Positions 16,996-24,382 of a stretch of DNA of 64,000 nucleotides are shown in pieces. This DNA is from Virgibacillus phasianinus (GTDB lineage Bacteria > Bacillota > Bacilli > Bacillales > Amphibacillaceae), in the NCBI RefSeq assembly GCF_002216775.1, contig NZ_CP022315.1, positions 310,001 to 374,000 of the forward strand. Reading direction: 5' to 3'. Each line of letters begins with the position of its first letter. The first letter of the stretch is position 1. The notes under the pieces were generated by a model. The model made no database searches. It was not told where the DNA came from and saw only the letters and a list, made by a program, of their open reading frames with translations. Made by a program: the position numbers and the translations under genes.

Positions 16996-17412
16996 TTAGT
17001 CGATATTATACCTTTTTATATAATCGGGACTCAATTCACTCCACACATCGAATTTGTTGCCATCCAGGTCATAAAATATAAAGTTTCGCCCTGGGTGTCC
17101 CCGATCTTCTATATCGCCAATTTTAACCCCTCCTTCTTTGAACGTATTATGTAAGTCTTCTAATTCCTTTTCTCCATTAACCTCAAATGTGACTGTAAAA
17201 TGTTCGTAACCATTTGCATCAGTGAAATTTAATTTTTCGTCGGCTTTTGCTTTCACCAGAAATACACTTTGGTTTGCAAAATCTAATATTGTTTTTTGTT
17301 CATCTTGAAAATTTACTACGGCTCCAAGTACTTTCTGATACCAACTGGCTGATTTATATGGATCCCTAACCGGAATGTAAATGGTACCTACCCGATATAT
17401 TTTCCCGTTCAT
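16996..17412 (-). CDS. VOC-superfamily (glyoxalase/bleomycin-resistance-like) protein
   Basis: A 138-residue protein with two beta-alpha-beta-beta-beta modules. It reads VGTIYIPVRDPYKSASWYQKVLGA in the first half and FIFYDLDGNKFDVWSELS near the end, the usual VOC metal-site region. The specific activity is unknown. AAGGAGT precedes the ATG at 17410-17412; the longer in-frame extension upstream runs through a terminator and is not credible. Confidence 0.8.
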   Translation of the reverse strand: MNGKIYRVGTIYIPVRDPYKSASWYQKVLGAVVNFQDEQKTILDFANQSVFLVKAKADEKLNFTDANGYEHFTVTFEVNGEKELEDLHNTFKEGGVKIGDIEDRGHPGRNFIFYDLDGNKFDVWSELSPDYIKRYNID

Positions 17413-17432
17413 TTTATTACTCCTTCCTCTGC

Positions 17433-17468
17433 AAAAAAAGGAAAGGAAAAAATTCCTTCCCTGTTTTT
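17433..17468 (-). terminator. Terminator behind the coiled-coil gene
   Basis: On the minus strand GGGAAGGAA pairs with TTCCTTTCC and is followed by seven T residues. Confidence 0.7.
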
Positions 17469-18226
17469 CACTTATGAACTTTATGGTCTTCATCCTGTTT
17501 CTGATTTAACATAAACTTTTTTGGTGACTGATCGGATCCCGTAATTAGATTGGCGATATATGAAGATGTATGGTGATATCCGTTCTCTATTTTTTCCGCC
17601 AAAAAGTTTGTGCGTTCAAATAAAATAGTACGGAAGTATTCAATTTGTCTCGTCACTTTTTCCATCAGAGCTTCCTGGTTTTCAAGTCTATCTAATACTT
17701 TGCCATGCGCATCTTCATGCTGTGAAATTCGATCTGCCATTTGATGTTGCAGCTCATATTGATCATTTACTTTGGATTTAAACACTTCATTTTCCAAACA
17801 ATACGTTTCCAATTGTTCCACAATCGCTTGGTGGGAGTTGCCTAATTTGTTAAGCTGATCCATCAGCTCTTTTCCCGACAATTGTTCATTTGCAAGCGTT
17901 ACCTCAAGTTTCTTATTTTGACTTTCCAAATTCCTAAGCCGCTCCAGAACATAATGCTGGTCTTTCTCGTGTTGAACATTGATTCGTTTCAACTCATTTA
18001 ACCTGTTGCTTATTTCTTTCCACTTACCCGTTTGGGCATTTTCCTGTTTTTCATATAAAACTTTTAGTCCATGGATGGAATGGTTCAAGGATTCGTTTAC
18101 TTTAAGTTGGCCGTTTACAAGTTCTTCAAAATGATCCCTTTTGAAATAACTTTGATTGGGTTCATCAATAGCGCCCTTGTTTTTATAAATATCACCGTGG
18201 CTGCCATTATTAATAAATAATGCCAT
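17468..18226 (-). CDS. Cytoplasmic coiled-coil protein, unknown function
   Basis: A 252-residue hydrophilic protein. The N-terminus is MALFINNGSHGDIYKNKGAI. The central 160 residues are almost entirely heptad-like helix rich in Lys, Glu, Gln and Leu (for example KDQHYVLERLRNLESQNKKL), and a short conserved-looking tail contains YHHTSSYIANLITGSDQSPKKF. No signal peptide or membrane segment is visible. It stands alone with its own terminator. A structural, division- or spore-related scaffold is possible, but nothing in the sequence proves it; I do not recognise the family. Confidence 0.6.
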   Translation of the reverse strand: MALFINNGSHGDIYKNKGAIDEPNQSYFKRDHFEELVNGQLKVNESLNHSIHGLKVLYEKQENAQTGKWKEISNRLNELKRINVQHEKDQHYVLERLRNLESQNKKLEVTLANEQLSGKELMDQLNKLGNSHQAIVEQLETYCLENEVFKSKVNDQYELQHQMADRISQHEDAHGKVLDRLENQEALMEKVTRQIEYFRTILFERTNFLAEKIENGYHHTSSYIANLITGSDQSPKKFMLNQKQDEDHKVHK

Positions 18227-18337
18227 TAGCTTTTTTCAACCCCTTTTGTCACATATTCAGTATTATTCTATGCATCTGAATAATAAAGGGGACAAATGAC
18301 CCGATTTTACATTAAAGGGCAATGTACCTTCGAAAAA

Positions 18338-18844
18338 TTATTTAATTACCAAAGCCATATACTCTTCATCATAATACGAACCATTAATCTTTAGCGCTTT
18401 TTCTTCCAAGCCAAATGTTTGAAATCCCAATGTCGAATAGAGCTGCTTTGCCTTCTTATTTGTTTTTACCACGGTTAAATTTAATTTTTCAATTTCATCG
18501 GTTAATTTAGCGGTTTCTATAACCTCTTGAAGTAAGGATTTGCCGATGCCCTTCCCCTGTTTTTTGGGTGTCACATACATGGCAAAAATGTTTGCTCGAT
18601 GTTGCAGCTTTTGATGCCTTTCCTTCATTAATGTAACCATCCCCATCAAGGTATTATTTTCAAATGCACCAAATGTGTAATTACCTTTCACATCCAAATT
18701 TTGAGCTACTTGTTCAATCGGATTTTTTCTACTAATTGCCTCTTCATAACTTGTTGCAAATGCTTCCGGGCATTGCTTCAGTGCCTCTAACCTTAAATTC
18801 CAATAATTTTCTGCATCGGTTGCTGTTAACAGTTTAATCTCCAA
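18338..18844 (-). CDS. GNAT-family N-acetyltransferase
   Basis: A 168-residue GNAT. The acetyl-CoA loop is VTPKKQGKGIGKSLLQEVIE, followed by LNLTVVKTNKKAKQLYSTLGFQTFG and the C-terminal YYDEEYMALVIK. The substrate may be a protein N-terminus or a small amine. It is a single gene, with an A/T-rich leader upstream and PutP behind it in the same direction after a terminator. Confidence 0.82.
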   Translation of the reverse strand: MEIKLLTATDAENYWNLRLEALKQCPEAFATSYEEAISRKNPIEQVAQNLDVKGNYTFGAFENNTLMGMVTLMKERHQKLQHRANIFAMYVTPKKQGKGIGKSLLQEVIETAKLTDEIEKLNLTVVKTNKKAKQLYSTLGFQTFGLEEKALKINGSYYDEEYMALVIK

Positions 18845-18910
18845 ATTTTTTTCCCCTTAACTATAGCAATCTATCTATAATTTATTCGACATAGGTAACT
18901 AAATTCCTGC

Positions 18911-18949
18911 AAAAAAACGCCGCTATCTGCAATGCAGACAACAGCGCTT
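18911..18949 (-). terminator. Terminator behind putP
   Basis: TCTGCATTGCAGA forms the top and AGCGCTG/CGGCG the base of a hairpin followed on the minus strand by seven T residues. Confidence 0.7.
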
Positions 18950-18963
18950 CCTAATGATATATG

Positions 18964-20433
18964 TTACTCTTTCATTTTCTGTTCCATTTGTTCAAATTGT
19001 TCTTGAACTTGCTTTTCTGGGTTCTTTGTCATGTTGCTGACAACGATAACGGCTAGTAGACTTAAGATAAATCCAGGGATTATTTCATAAAGCCAGTCAG
19101 ATAATCCCGGAATTGATAGCCAAACAATTACTGTGATTCCACCAGCAATCATTCCGGCGAGTGCTCCCCACTTGGTCATGCGTTTCCAATAAAGACTTAA
19201 CAAGACAACTGGTCCAAATACCGCACCAAATCCAGCCCAAGCATTACCTACAAGTCCAAGGATTGTATCATTAGGTGTATATGCAAGAATTAGAGCGACA
19301 ATTGCTACACCAAGTACTGCTAATCGACCAACTAAAACAAGTTCTTTGTCTGATGCATTTCTTCTAAAGAACGTTCTGTAGAAATCCTCTGTAACCGCAC
19401 TTGATGTTACAAGAAGTTGTGAAGAAACTGTACTCATAATCGCAGCCAGAATCGCGGCCAGAATGAAGCCAGTTATATATGGATTGAATAATACTTCTGC
19501 GAAAACGATAAGAACGGTTTCCGGATCGCCAAGCATATCCGGTTTATCTGAGAAGTATGAAACCCCAATTAGACCAACTAGCATCGCGCCAATAATGGAT
19601 ATGATCATCCAACCAATTCCAATACGGCGGGCAGTTTTCAATTCTTTCACAGAGCTGATTGCCATAAAACGGACGATAATATGAGGCTGTCCAAAATATC
19701 CGAGGCCCCATGCCAAGAATGAGATAATACCAAGGACAGATGTACCTTTGAAGAAATCCAGTAATGATGGATCAATTTGACGAATATCATCGAGCATTGT
19801 TTCTGTTCCACCAACGTTTGTTAAGGCAACGATTGGAACCAATATCAATGCGACAAACATGATAACACCTTGTACAAAGTCAGTCATACTTACGGCAAGA
19901 AAACCGCCGAAAAGTGTATATGCAACGATAACCGCTACAGTAAGGAATAGACCGATATGATAATCCAGGCCAAATGCACTTTCAAATAATTTACCGCCTG
20001 ATACCATACCCGCACATGCATACAAGGCAAAAAAGATAAGAATAAAAATTCCGGAAACAAGTCTTAACACATTAGATGAATCAAAAAAACGATTTTCTAA
20101 ATAATCCGGGATCGTTATGGAATCCTGGGCAACCTCCGTGTACGTTCTCAGTCTAGGTGCCAATATTAGATAGTTTACATAAGCTCCAATAGTAAGACCA
20201 ATTGCAAGCCATGCACTGGCAAGTCCAGTCATATACATTGCACCTGGCAAGCCCATTACCATCCAGCCACTCATGTCAGATGCACCAGCTGATAAAGCTG
20301 TTACCGCTGGTCCTAAGCCGCGTCCACCCAACATATAATCTGATAAATTTTTTGTTTTTCTATAAGAATAGTAACCTATTAATAACATGCCGACCATATA
20401 AATGCCGAGCGATATAAATACTCCTACTTCCAC
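18964..20433 (-). CDS. putP: Sodium/proline symporter
   Basis: A 489-residue SSS transporter with about 13 membrane segments. N-terminal [29 protein letters not shown] is the PutP/OpuE signature. It imports proline with Na+ for catabolism or osmoprotection. The GTG start has AGGAGAG at good spacing. A small open frame (20424-20567) overlaps its first codons. A sequence matching the cre consensus lies about 210 bp upstream, suggesting CcpA control and thus a nutritional role. No proline dehydrogenase gene is nearby, so an osmotic role remains possible. Confidence 0.9.
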   Translation of the reverse strand: MEVGVFISLGIYMVGMLLIGYYSYRKTKNLSDYMLGGRGLGPAVTALSAGASDMSGWMVMGLPGAMYMTGLASAWLAIGLTIGAYVNYLILAPRLRTYTEVAQDSITIPDYLENRFFDSSNVLRLVSGIFILIFFALYACAGMVSGGKLFESAFGLDYHIGLFLTVAVIVAYTLFGGFLAVSMTDFVQGVIMFVALILVPIVALTNVGGTETMLDDIRQIDPSLLDFFKGTSVLGIISFLAWGLGYFGQPHIIVRFMAISSVKELKTARRIGIGWMIISIIGAMLVGLIGVSYFSDKPDMLGDPETVLIVFAEVLFNPYITGFILAAILAAIMSTVSSQLLVTSSAVTEDFYRTFFRRNASDKELVLVGRLAVLGVAIVALILAYTPNDTILGLVGNAWAGFGAVFGPVVLLSLYWKRMTKWGALAGMIAGGITVIVWLSIPGLSDWLYEIIPGFILSLLAVIVVSNMTKNPEKQVQEQFEQMEQKMKE

Positions 20434-20567
20434 CCAATCTCTCCTTTAAGTTTTTTGTTCGCTTTTATCGAGAAAGTTATGTTTCTTTTGATCCTTTGCC
20501 CGATCATTTGCAAGAAACATAAAGCAAAAAGCAAATAAATAACACCAACGGTTATATAAGTTACCAT
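20424..20567 (-). CDS. Candidate 47-residue one-helix protein overlapping putP
   Basis: An open frame from ATG 20565-20567 reads [20 protein letters not shown], a single hydrophobic helix, then a basic tail through the putP ribosome binding site. Its TAG stop lies eight bases inside putP. Upstream of the ATG I see no good ribosome binding site, so translation is uncertain. If real it could be a coupled leader or a small symporter-associated peptide. It may equally be chance. Confidence 0.35.
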   Translation of the reverse strand: MVTYITVGVIYLLFALCFLQMIGQRIKRNITFSIKANKKLKGEIGWK

Positions 20568-20644
20568 TCAACTGCGGTACATTCAAGTAAATATAAAAAG
20601 TGAGAAATAGCGAAAAACCGCGCTAACCCACTCATATGATAGGG

Positions 20645-20659
20645 ATGAAACCGTTTGCA
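20645..20659. promoter_or_regulatory. Candidate CcpA-binding cre site upstream of putP
   Basis: ATGAAACCGTTTGCA matches every fixed position of the cre consensus WTGNAANCGNWNNCW. It lies in the 351-bp gap between putP and the DUF4064 gene, the rest of which shows only AT-rich sequence, the candidate small frame and a terminator. Confidence 0.55.
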
Positions 20660-20741
20660 AATAATGTAAAAGAACTAAAATTCAGAATAGTAAATCACAG
20701 TTATTTGACGAATTTTACGAAAAGTTATCCAGTGAAAAATC

Positions 20742-20783
20742 AAATAATCCTTCACTCAGTGCGTTACTGAATGAAGGATTATT
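20742..20783 (-). terminator. Terminator behind the DUF4064-like gene
   Basis: AAATAATCCTTCA pairs with TGAAGGATTATTT. The hairpin lies directly at the gene's stop codon. Confidence 0.75.
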
Positions 20784-20784
20784 T

Positions 20785-21216
20785 CTATTCATAGATAATG
20801 GTTTTTGGCTTACGGGCAAGAGCCATAATTCCGGCGATCAAGTAAAAGATTCCCGCTATTATTCCGGCACCATAACTAATAAATGCCACAACAACTGCGG
20901 TTACAATAAGTATAATTCCCGCTGCTTTAGGTTTTTTATTTCCTTTTAGGAAAATCATCGAAATAATTCCCAATATAATGGCTACAACAGAGATAATCGT
21001 AAGTATTAATCCACTATTACCCACTGCATCCAGCGCATCGTTTAAATCTGTCATGGAAATGGATGCACTAGGGTCCTGAGCAGCTGCTTCCCTAAAGAAA
21101 CTTTCAACTTGTTCTCTGTTATTTTCCACCCAAACCATTACGGCACCAATAATCGCAAAGAAAGCATAGAAAAATGCTCCAATTATTCCTAAAGTAACTT
21201 CTCCAGTTCGTTTCAA
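20785..21216 (-). CDS. DUF4064-type membrane protein
   Basis: A 143-residue protein with four hydrophobic segments: residues 8-28, about 68-88 (LILTIISVVAIILGIISMIF), 95-115 and 118-136. A polar loop (ENNREQVESFFREAAAQDPSAS) lies between the first two. The pattern and length match small Gram-positive DUF4064 proteins, whose role is unknown. It is divergent from the membrane-protein gene at 21362. A good ribosome binding site (AAAGGAGG) precedes the ATG. Confidence 0.7.
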   Translation of the reverse strand: MKRTGEVTLGIIGAFFYAFFAIIGAVMVWVENNREQVESFFREAAAQDPSASISMTDLNDALDAVGNSGLILTIISVVAIILGIISMIFLKGNKKPKAAGIILIVTAVVVAFISYGAGIIAGIFYLIAGIMALARKPKTIIYE

Positions 21217-21361
21217 GTTACGAACCTCCTTTCAATACCTTCAAAAAAATTATGTCTATTAAACTACGTTTTAACAAGGGAATATGTTTCATTTTTTTCG
21301 TAATTATGCTCTTAAGTCAACTATTTGGATGGTATAATATGCGTAAAGGACGGTGGTTAAA

Positions 21362-22408
21362 ATGATCGCGTTATCCAAATCGAAATGGATTTGGTATTTC
21401 CTGTTAGTCAGCTTAATATTTGCCGCAAATTCCGCACTATATTATTCTCCGGTTTATGATTCCGTACCCTCTTTAGCGGTTTGGGGATCCGTTTTTGATT
21501 TAATGTTTATGATTCCTTTATTAACTTATTTATTAATTCTCCGCCGAAGGTACCCGTTTAAATATTTGGGTGGAGTTGTTCTAGCTTGTTATTTACTGGC
21601 AAATCTCGTTATTCCTTCCCAGCACATGCAGCAAATCACCATGTTTTCCTATTTAATAATAGCTTTTGAATCAATATTCGTTTGTCTCGAACTCTACATT
21701 TTATTTACAATAATTGTGAAGCTGCCAAGAATAATATCCAGTTTCCGGTCTAATAATACTGTCCCATATTTTTATACAAAAGCCATAAATGCATACTCAG
21801 ATCATTTGTCTGTAAACCGTATGGCAGAAGTACTTCTCTCTGAAATGTCGCTGTTTTATTATGCATTATTTAGTTGGCGAAAAAAAGTTCCTGAAGCGGC
21901 TGACAACTATTTTACCTACCACAAAAATTCAAGTGTTATTACTATTTATATCATGTTAATTCATGCAACGGTATTGGAAACAGTTGGGTTACATTACCTA
22001 TTGCATGAGTGGAATGTGATCATTTCCTGGGGCATACTTGGATTGAATGCTTATGGAGTTCTATTTTTCATTGGTGAAATAAATGCAATTCGGTTATCTC
22101 CATTTATCATTCAACATAAAAGGCTTTATATGCAAGTCGGTCTAACAAAAAGTGCTGTTATTCCCTTTGATTCCATAGAACAATTACGAACGTATGAAGG
22201 ACCGGAAAAGTTGAGTAAATCCGATCAAAAGAGAACAATGGATGCTACTGTAAAAGATATTTTTAATAACAAACCTTCTCTAGAAATCGTTTTGCGCGAG
22301 AAGATAGTAGTTCGCTATATGTACGGCTTCAAGAAAAGTGTTGACCGGATTCTGTTAAATGTGGATAATGATGAATCATTTCGAACCGCTTTAACCAGGG
22401 AGGATTAA
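21362..22408 (+). CDS. Polytopic membrane protein with cytoplasmic C-terminal domain, unknown function
   Basis: About 348 residues. There are four N-terminal hydrophobic helices within residues 5-125, a soluble stretch, two further helices near 195-245, then a C-terminal cytoplasmic part (FIIQHKRLYMQVGLTKSAVIPFDSIEQLRTYEG) that looks like a bacterial PH-type or similar beta domain. I do not recognise the family. ATG 21362 is preferred because AAAGGA lies 11 nt upstream; the GTG at 21353 is too close. A TATAAT at 21333-21338 probably belongs to its promoter. Confidence 0.65.
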   Translation: MIALSKSKWIWYFLLVSLIFAANSALYYSPVYDSVPSLAVWGSVFDLMFMIPLLTYLLILRRRYPFKYLGGVVLACYLLANLVIPSQHMQQITMFSYLIIAFESIFVCLELYILFTIIVKLPRIISSFRSNNTVPYFYTKAINAYSDHLSVNRMAEVLLSEMSLFYYALFSWRKKVPEAADNYFTYHKNSSVITIYIMLIHATVLETVGLHYLLHEWNVIISWGILGLNAYGVLFFIGEINAIRLSPFIIQHKRLYMQVGLTKSAVIPFDSIEQLRTYEGPEKLSKSDQKRTMDATVKDIFNNKPSLEIVLREKIVVRYMYGFKKSVDRILLNVDNDESFRTALTRED

Positions 22409-22411
22409 AGA

Positions 22412-22455
22412 TAGGTTGGACGGACTGATTTTCTTTTTTTGAGCCGACCAACCTA
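22412..22455. terminator. Bidirectional hairpin behind two convergent genes
   Basis: TAGGTTGG pairs with CCAACCTA, with further pairing inside. It lies between the convergent genes ending at 22408 and 22460. Confidence 0.65.
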
Positions 22456-22459
22456 TGAT

Positions 22460-22606
22460 TTAAGCCCTTTTAGTAAAGAACATTGCCAATAAACCCGTAC
22501 CCATCCCGATTAATGTACCTACTGCGGCACCACCAAATAATATGCCAAGCCCGATACCAAGCAGCATACAACCGACAAACACGATTATACCCCTGTCGAA
22601 TCTCAT
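22460..22606 (-). CDS. Small glycine-rich membrane protein (paralogue 1), 48 residues
   Basis: It starts [20 protein letters not shown] and is nearly all hydrophobic, with GxxxG-like patterns ([22 protein letters not shown]) and a basic end. AGGAGG lies eight bases before the ATG. About half the residues match the protein at 22781-22930, including GCM-LGIG-G-LFG and GTLIGMG-G-LA. Both are too short for routine gene finders. Function unknown; the glycine spacing suggests packed transmembrane helices. Confidence 0.65.
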   Translation of the reverse strand: MRFDRGIIVFVGCMLLGIGLGILFGGAAVGTLIGMGTGLLAMFFTKRA

Positions 22607-22728
22607 CATCTCCACCTCCTGTTCATGGTGTTTCTAAACTTATTATTTTTTATATTTTATTCGTGGATAAGCTAATCATTACTTGAAAATGCATATTACA
22701 TATGTGTTACAACTCCATGCACAAAAAT

Positions 22729-22762
22729 AAGGTGCAATCTCTAATTTAAGAAATTGCACCTT
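22729..22762 (-). terminator. Terminator behind paralogue 2
   Basis: AAGGTGCAAT pairs with ATTGCACCTT, followed by ATTTTTG on the minus strand. Confidence 0.75.
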
Positions 22763-22780
22763 ATGAAAGGCATTATTATT

Positions 22781-22930
22781 TTAATTTGGTCTTTTGCTTT
22801 GAAAGGAGAGGGCTAAAAACCCAACTCCCATACCAATTAATGTTCCAATAGCAATCTCACCAAATAGCATTCCAACCCCTATTCCAAGGAACATACATCC
22901 AATAAACGCCACTCCACCGTCATATTTCAT
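22781..22930 (-). CDS. Small glycine-rich membrane protein (paralogue 2), 49 residues
   Basis: It starts MKYDGGVAFIGCMFLGIGVG and continues with MLFGEIAIGTLIGMGVG before a polar SKRPN end. It is preceded by GGGGGTG and followed by its own terminator. It is a tandem paralogue of the 48-residue gene at 22460-22606, with the same order of glycine motifs. The separate terminator shows the two are separately transcribed units or that the downstream copy has its own promoter. Confidence 0.65.
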   Translation of the reverse strand: MKYDGGVAFIGCMFLGIGVGMLFGEIAIGTLIGMGVGFLALSFQSKRPN

Positions 22931-22999
22931 TCACGCACCCCCATCAATTATCATATTCGTGGTTCAGCTAAAAAGTCCATTTTGCCAAGGTCAAACTAT

Positions 23000-23509
23000 C
23001 TATTTTGGCAGCAACTTCCGCTGAATTCGTATTTGTCCCCGATGGTTGATTTCATCTTCAAAGGTATGAAACCAGATGAAATAGTTATTTGCTTGAAAAC
23101 CCTCCCACGTACAACTGGAATACAGCCAATCATCATCCCGTTTTTGAAATTCGCTTAGTGTTCTATTTCGAACGGTTTCTAATTTATTTAGGTAATATTC
23201 AAGGGGGTTGCCATTGATTTCATTTCTTCCTTGATCACCAAGTTCATAAGCCGCTCCCCATTCCATGCCTTCCTGTTTATTTGGTTTTCTTTCATCAAAT
23301 GTTTCAAGTTGAAAGCCAAATTCTACTGCGGCCATATGAAGTAAAAGAGCGCCGATTGAATTACTATTTTCAGTTGGAAGAAAATCTAATTGCTCAGTAG
23401 TTAATCCCTTCACAGCTTGTAACGTTGTTAATCTGACATAATTCATCATGCTGACTAAATGCCCTATTTGTGGCGAATAATTTTCTATTTCCTTTACTTT
23501 AAATTCCAT
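23000..23509 (-). CDS. DinB-family protein
   Basis: A 169-residue four-helix-bundle protein. The three metal-binding His are probably in LLLHMAAVE, WFHTFEDE and INHRGQI, the normal DinB/DUF664 pattern. Such proteins are often thiol-dependent (bacillithiol) transferases, but the reaction here is unknown. ATG 23507-23509 is preferred because AGGAG is 8 nt upstream; the ATG two codons earlier is too close. It lies directly behind a truncated Nudix fragment and a GNAT gene in the same direction. Confidence 0.82.
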   Translation of the reverse strand: MEFKVKEIENYSPQIGHLVSMMNYVRLTTLQAVKGLTTEQLDFLPTENSNSIGALLLHMAAVEFGFQLETFDERKPNKQEGMEWGAAYELGDQGRNEINGNPLEYYLNKLETVRNRTLSEFQKRDDDWLYSSCTWEGFQANNYFIWFHTFEDEINHRGQIRIQRKLLPK

Positions 23510-23511
23510 TT

Positions 23512-23652
23512 TCATTTCTCCTGCCCTCTTACTGCCGTTCCCTTGGTTATTTGAATTCCCGCTTCTTGAATAGAATGTCGAAAAACCAAAATCTGCGGGC
23601 TTCCCTCTATTATTCTCGTTACATACCCATAAGCTTTTTTAATCGGTTTCAT
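23512..23652 (-). pseudogene. Truncated Nudix hydrolase N-terminus
   Basis: A 46-codon frame, starting MKPIKKAYGYVTRIIEG and continuing ILVFRHSIQEAGIQITKGT. This is the first beta strand region of a Nudix hydrolase up to the point where the Nudix box should begin; instead it ends ...AVRGQEK and stop, overlapping the DinB upstream ATG. The catalytic GX5EX7REUXEEXGU box is missing, so it cannot be an active Nudix enzyme. It starts three bases after the GNAT stop. Confidence 0.55.
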
Positions 23653-23655
23653 ACC

Positions 23656-24138
23656 TTATTCTTCATTCAACCATTTTGACATAATCAGATCTTTTGCTTC
23701 GTAATTAAGTTTCTCATATAGGTGGATAGCGCGTTTATTATGGGCGAATACATGCAAGGATATCTTTTCTATACCATTGGCTAGCGCGTAATCATCCAGC
23801 GCCTTTAAAGCTGCTTTCCCATATCCCTGACCCTGATATTCGTCAAAAATAAGAAAATCATAGATAAAGGCTTCTTTTTGCGGGTTTTCTGGTTTAAAGT
23901 GATACCATAACCATCCAACCTTTTTATCGTTATCTACTTTTGTGATAGCAAATAGATTTTGATATTCACTATCCAATCCCTCGGGCAATAATCTCTCAAA
24001 TTCCTTTTCCGACTTTTCTGGTGCTTCCTCTTTTGTCCACGTTCCTGCCTCTACTTTTTCACTTGCATAGCTCTGTATGCTTTTCGATGTGTAATGAGCA
24101 AAATCATCTTGGGTCATTGGAAGTAGTGTAACTGTCAT
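23656..24138 (-). CDS. GNAT-family N-acetyltransferase
   Basis: A 160-residue GNAT. The acetyl-CoA loop is EYQGQGYGKAALKALDDYA, followed by ISLHVFAHNKRAIHLYEKLNYEAKDLIMSKWL, typical of RimI-like small-molecule acetyltransferases. It is the first gene of a short run with the Nudix remnant and the DinB gene, separated by 3 bp and overlapping frames. The acceptor is unknown. Confidence 0.82.
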   Translation of the reverse strand: MTVTLLPMTQDDFAHYTSKSIQSYASEKVEAGTWTKEEAPEKSEKEFERLLPEGLDSEYQNLFAITKVDNDKKVGWLWYHFKPENPQKEAFIYDFLIFDEYQGQGYGKAALKALDDYALANGIEKISLHVFAHNKRAIHLYEKLNYEAKDLIMSKWLNEE

Positions 24139-24258
24139 CTCATTTCCCCCTTGCTTGTTTTCAGTCCTTGAATAAATTATGCGTTATAGTCTCCCCTATT
24201 TAGTTCGCTTTCCAGGTAAAACAATCCTGCAAAAAATGAAAATTCGACATATCCAATC

Positions 24259-24298
24259 CCTCCACTTTAGCGCAGTAGTGTAGTGGGGGACTGTCCCC
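24259..24298. repeat. GGGGACTGTCCCC-family repeat, copy upstream of the GNAT gene
   Basis: CCACTTTAGCGCA leads into a linker and GGGGGACTGTCCCC (24285-24298). The same arrangement, CCACTTTAGCGCA then GGGGGACTGTCCCC, is seen at 1487-1515. Confidence 0.7.
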
Positions 24299-24301
24299 AA
24301 C

Positions 24302-24333
24302 AAAAAAGCTTACCTCCATGGAGATAAGCTTTT
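24302..24333. terminator. Symmetric terminator between two palindromic repeats
   Basis: AAAAGCTTA pairs with TAAGCTTTT around CCTCCATGGAG. It can work on both strands and probably ends cstA transcription. Confidence 0.7.
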
Positions 24334-24340
24334 CGCTTAA

Positions 24341-24379
24341 GGCGCTTTAACACATTAGCGTAGTGGGGGACTGTCCCCC
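24341..24379. repeat. GGGGACTGTCCCC-family repeat at the cstA stop
   Basis: GGCGCTTTAACACATTAGCG followed by GGGGGACTGTCCCCC at 24365-24379. The palindrome ends three bases from the cstA stop at 24383. Confidence 0.7.
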
Positions 24380-24382
24380 TAT

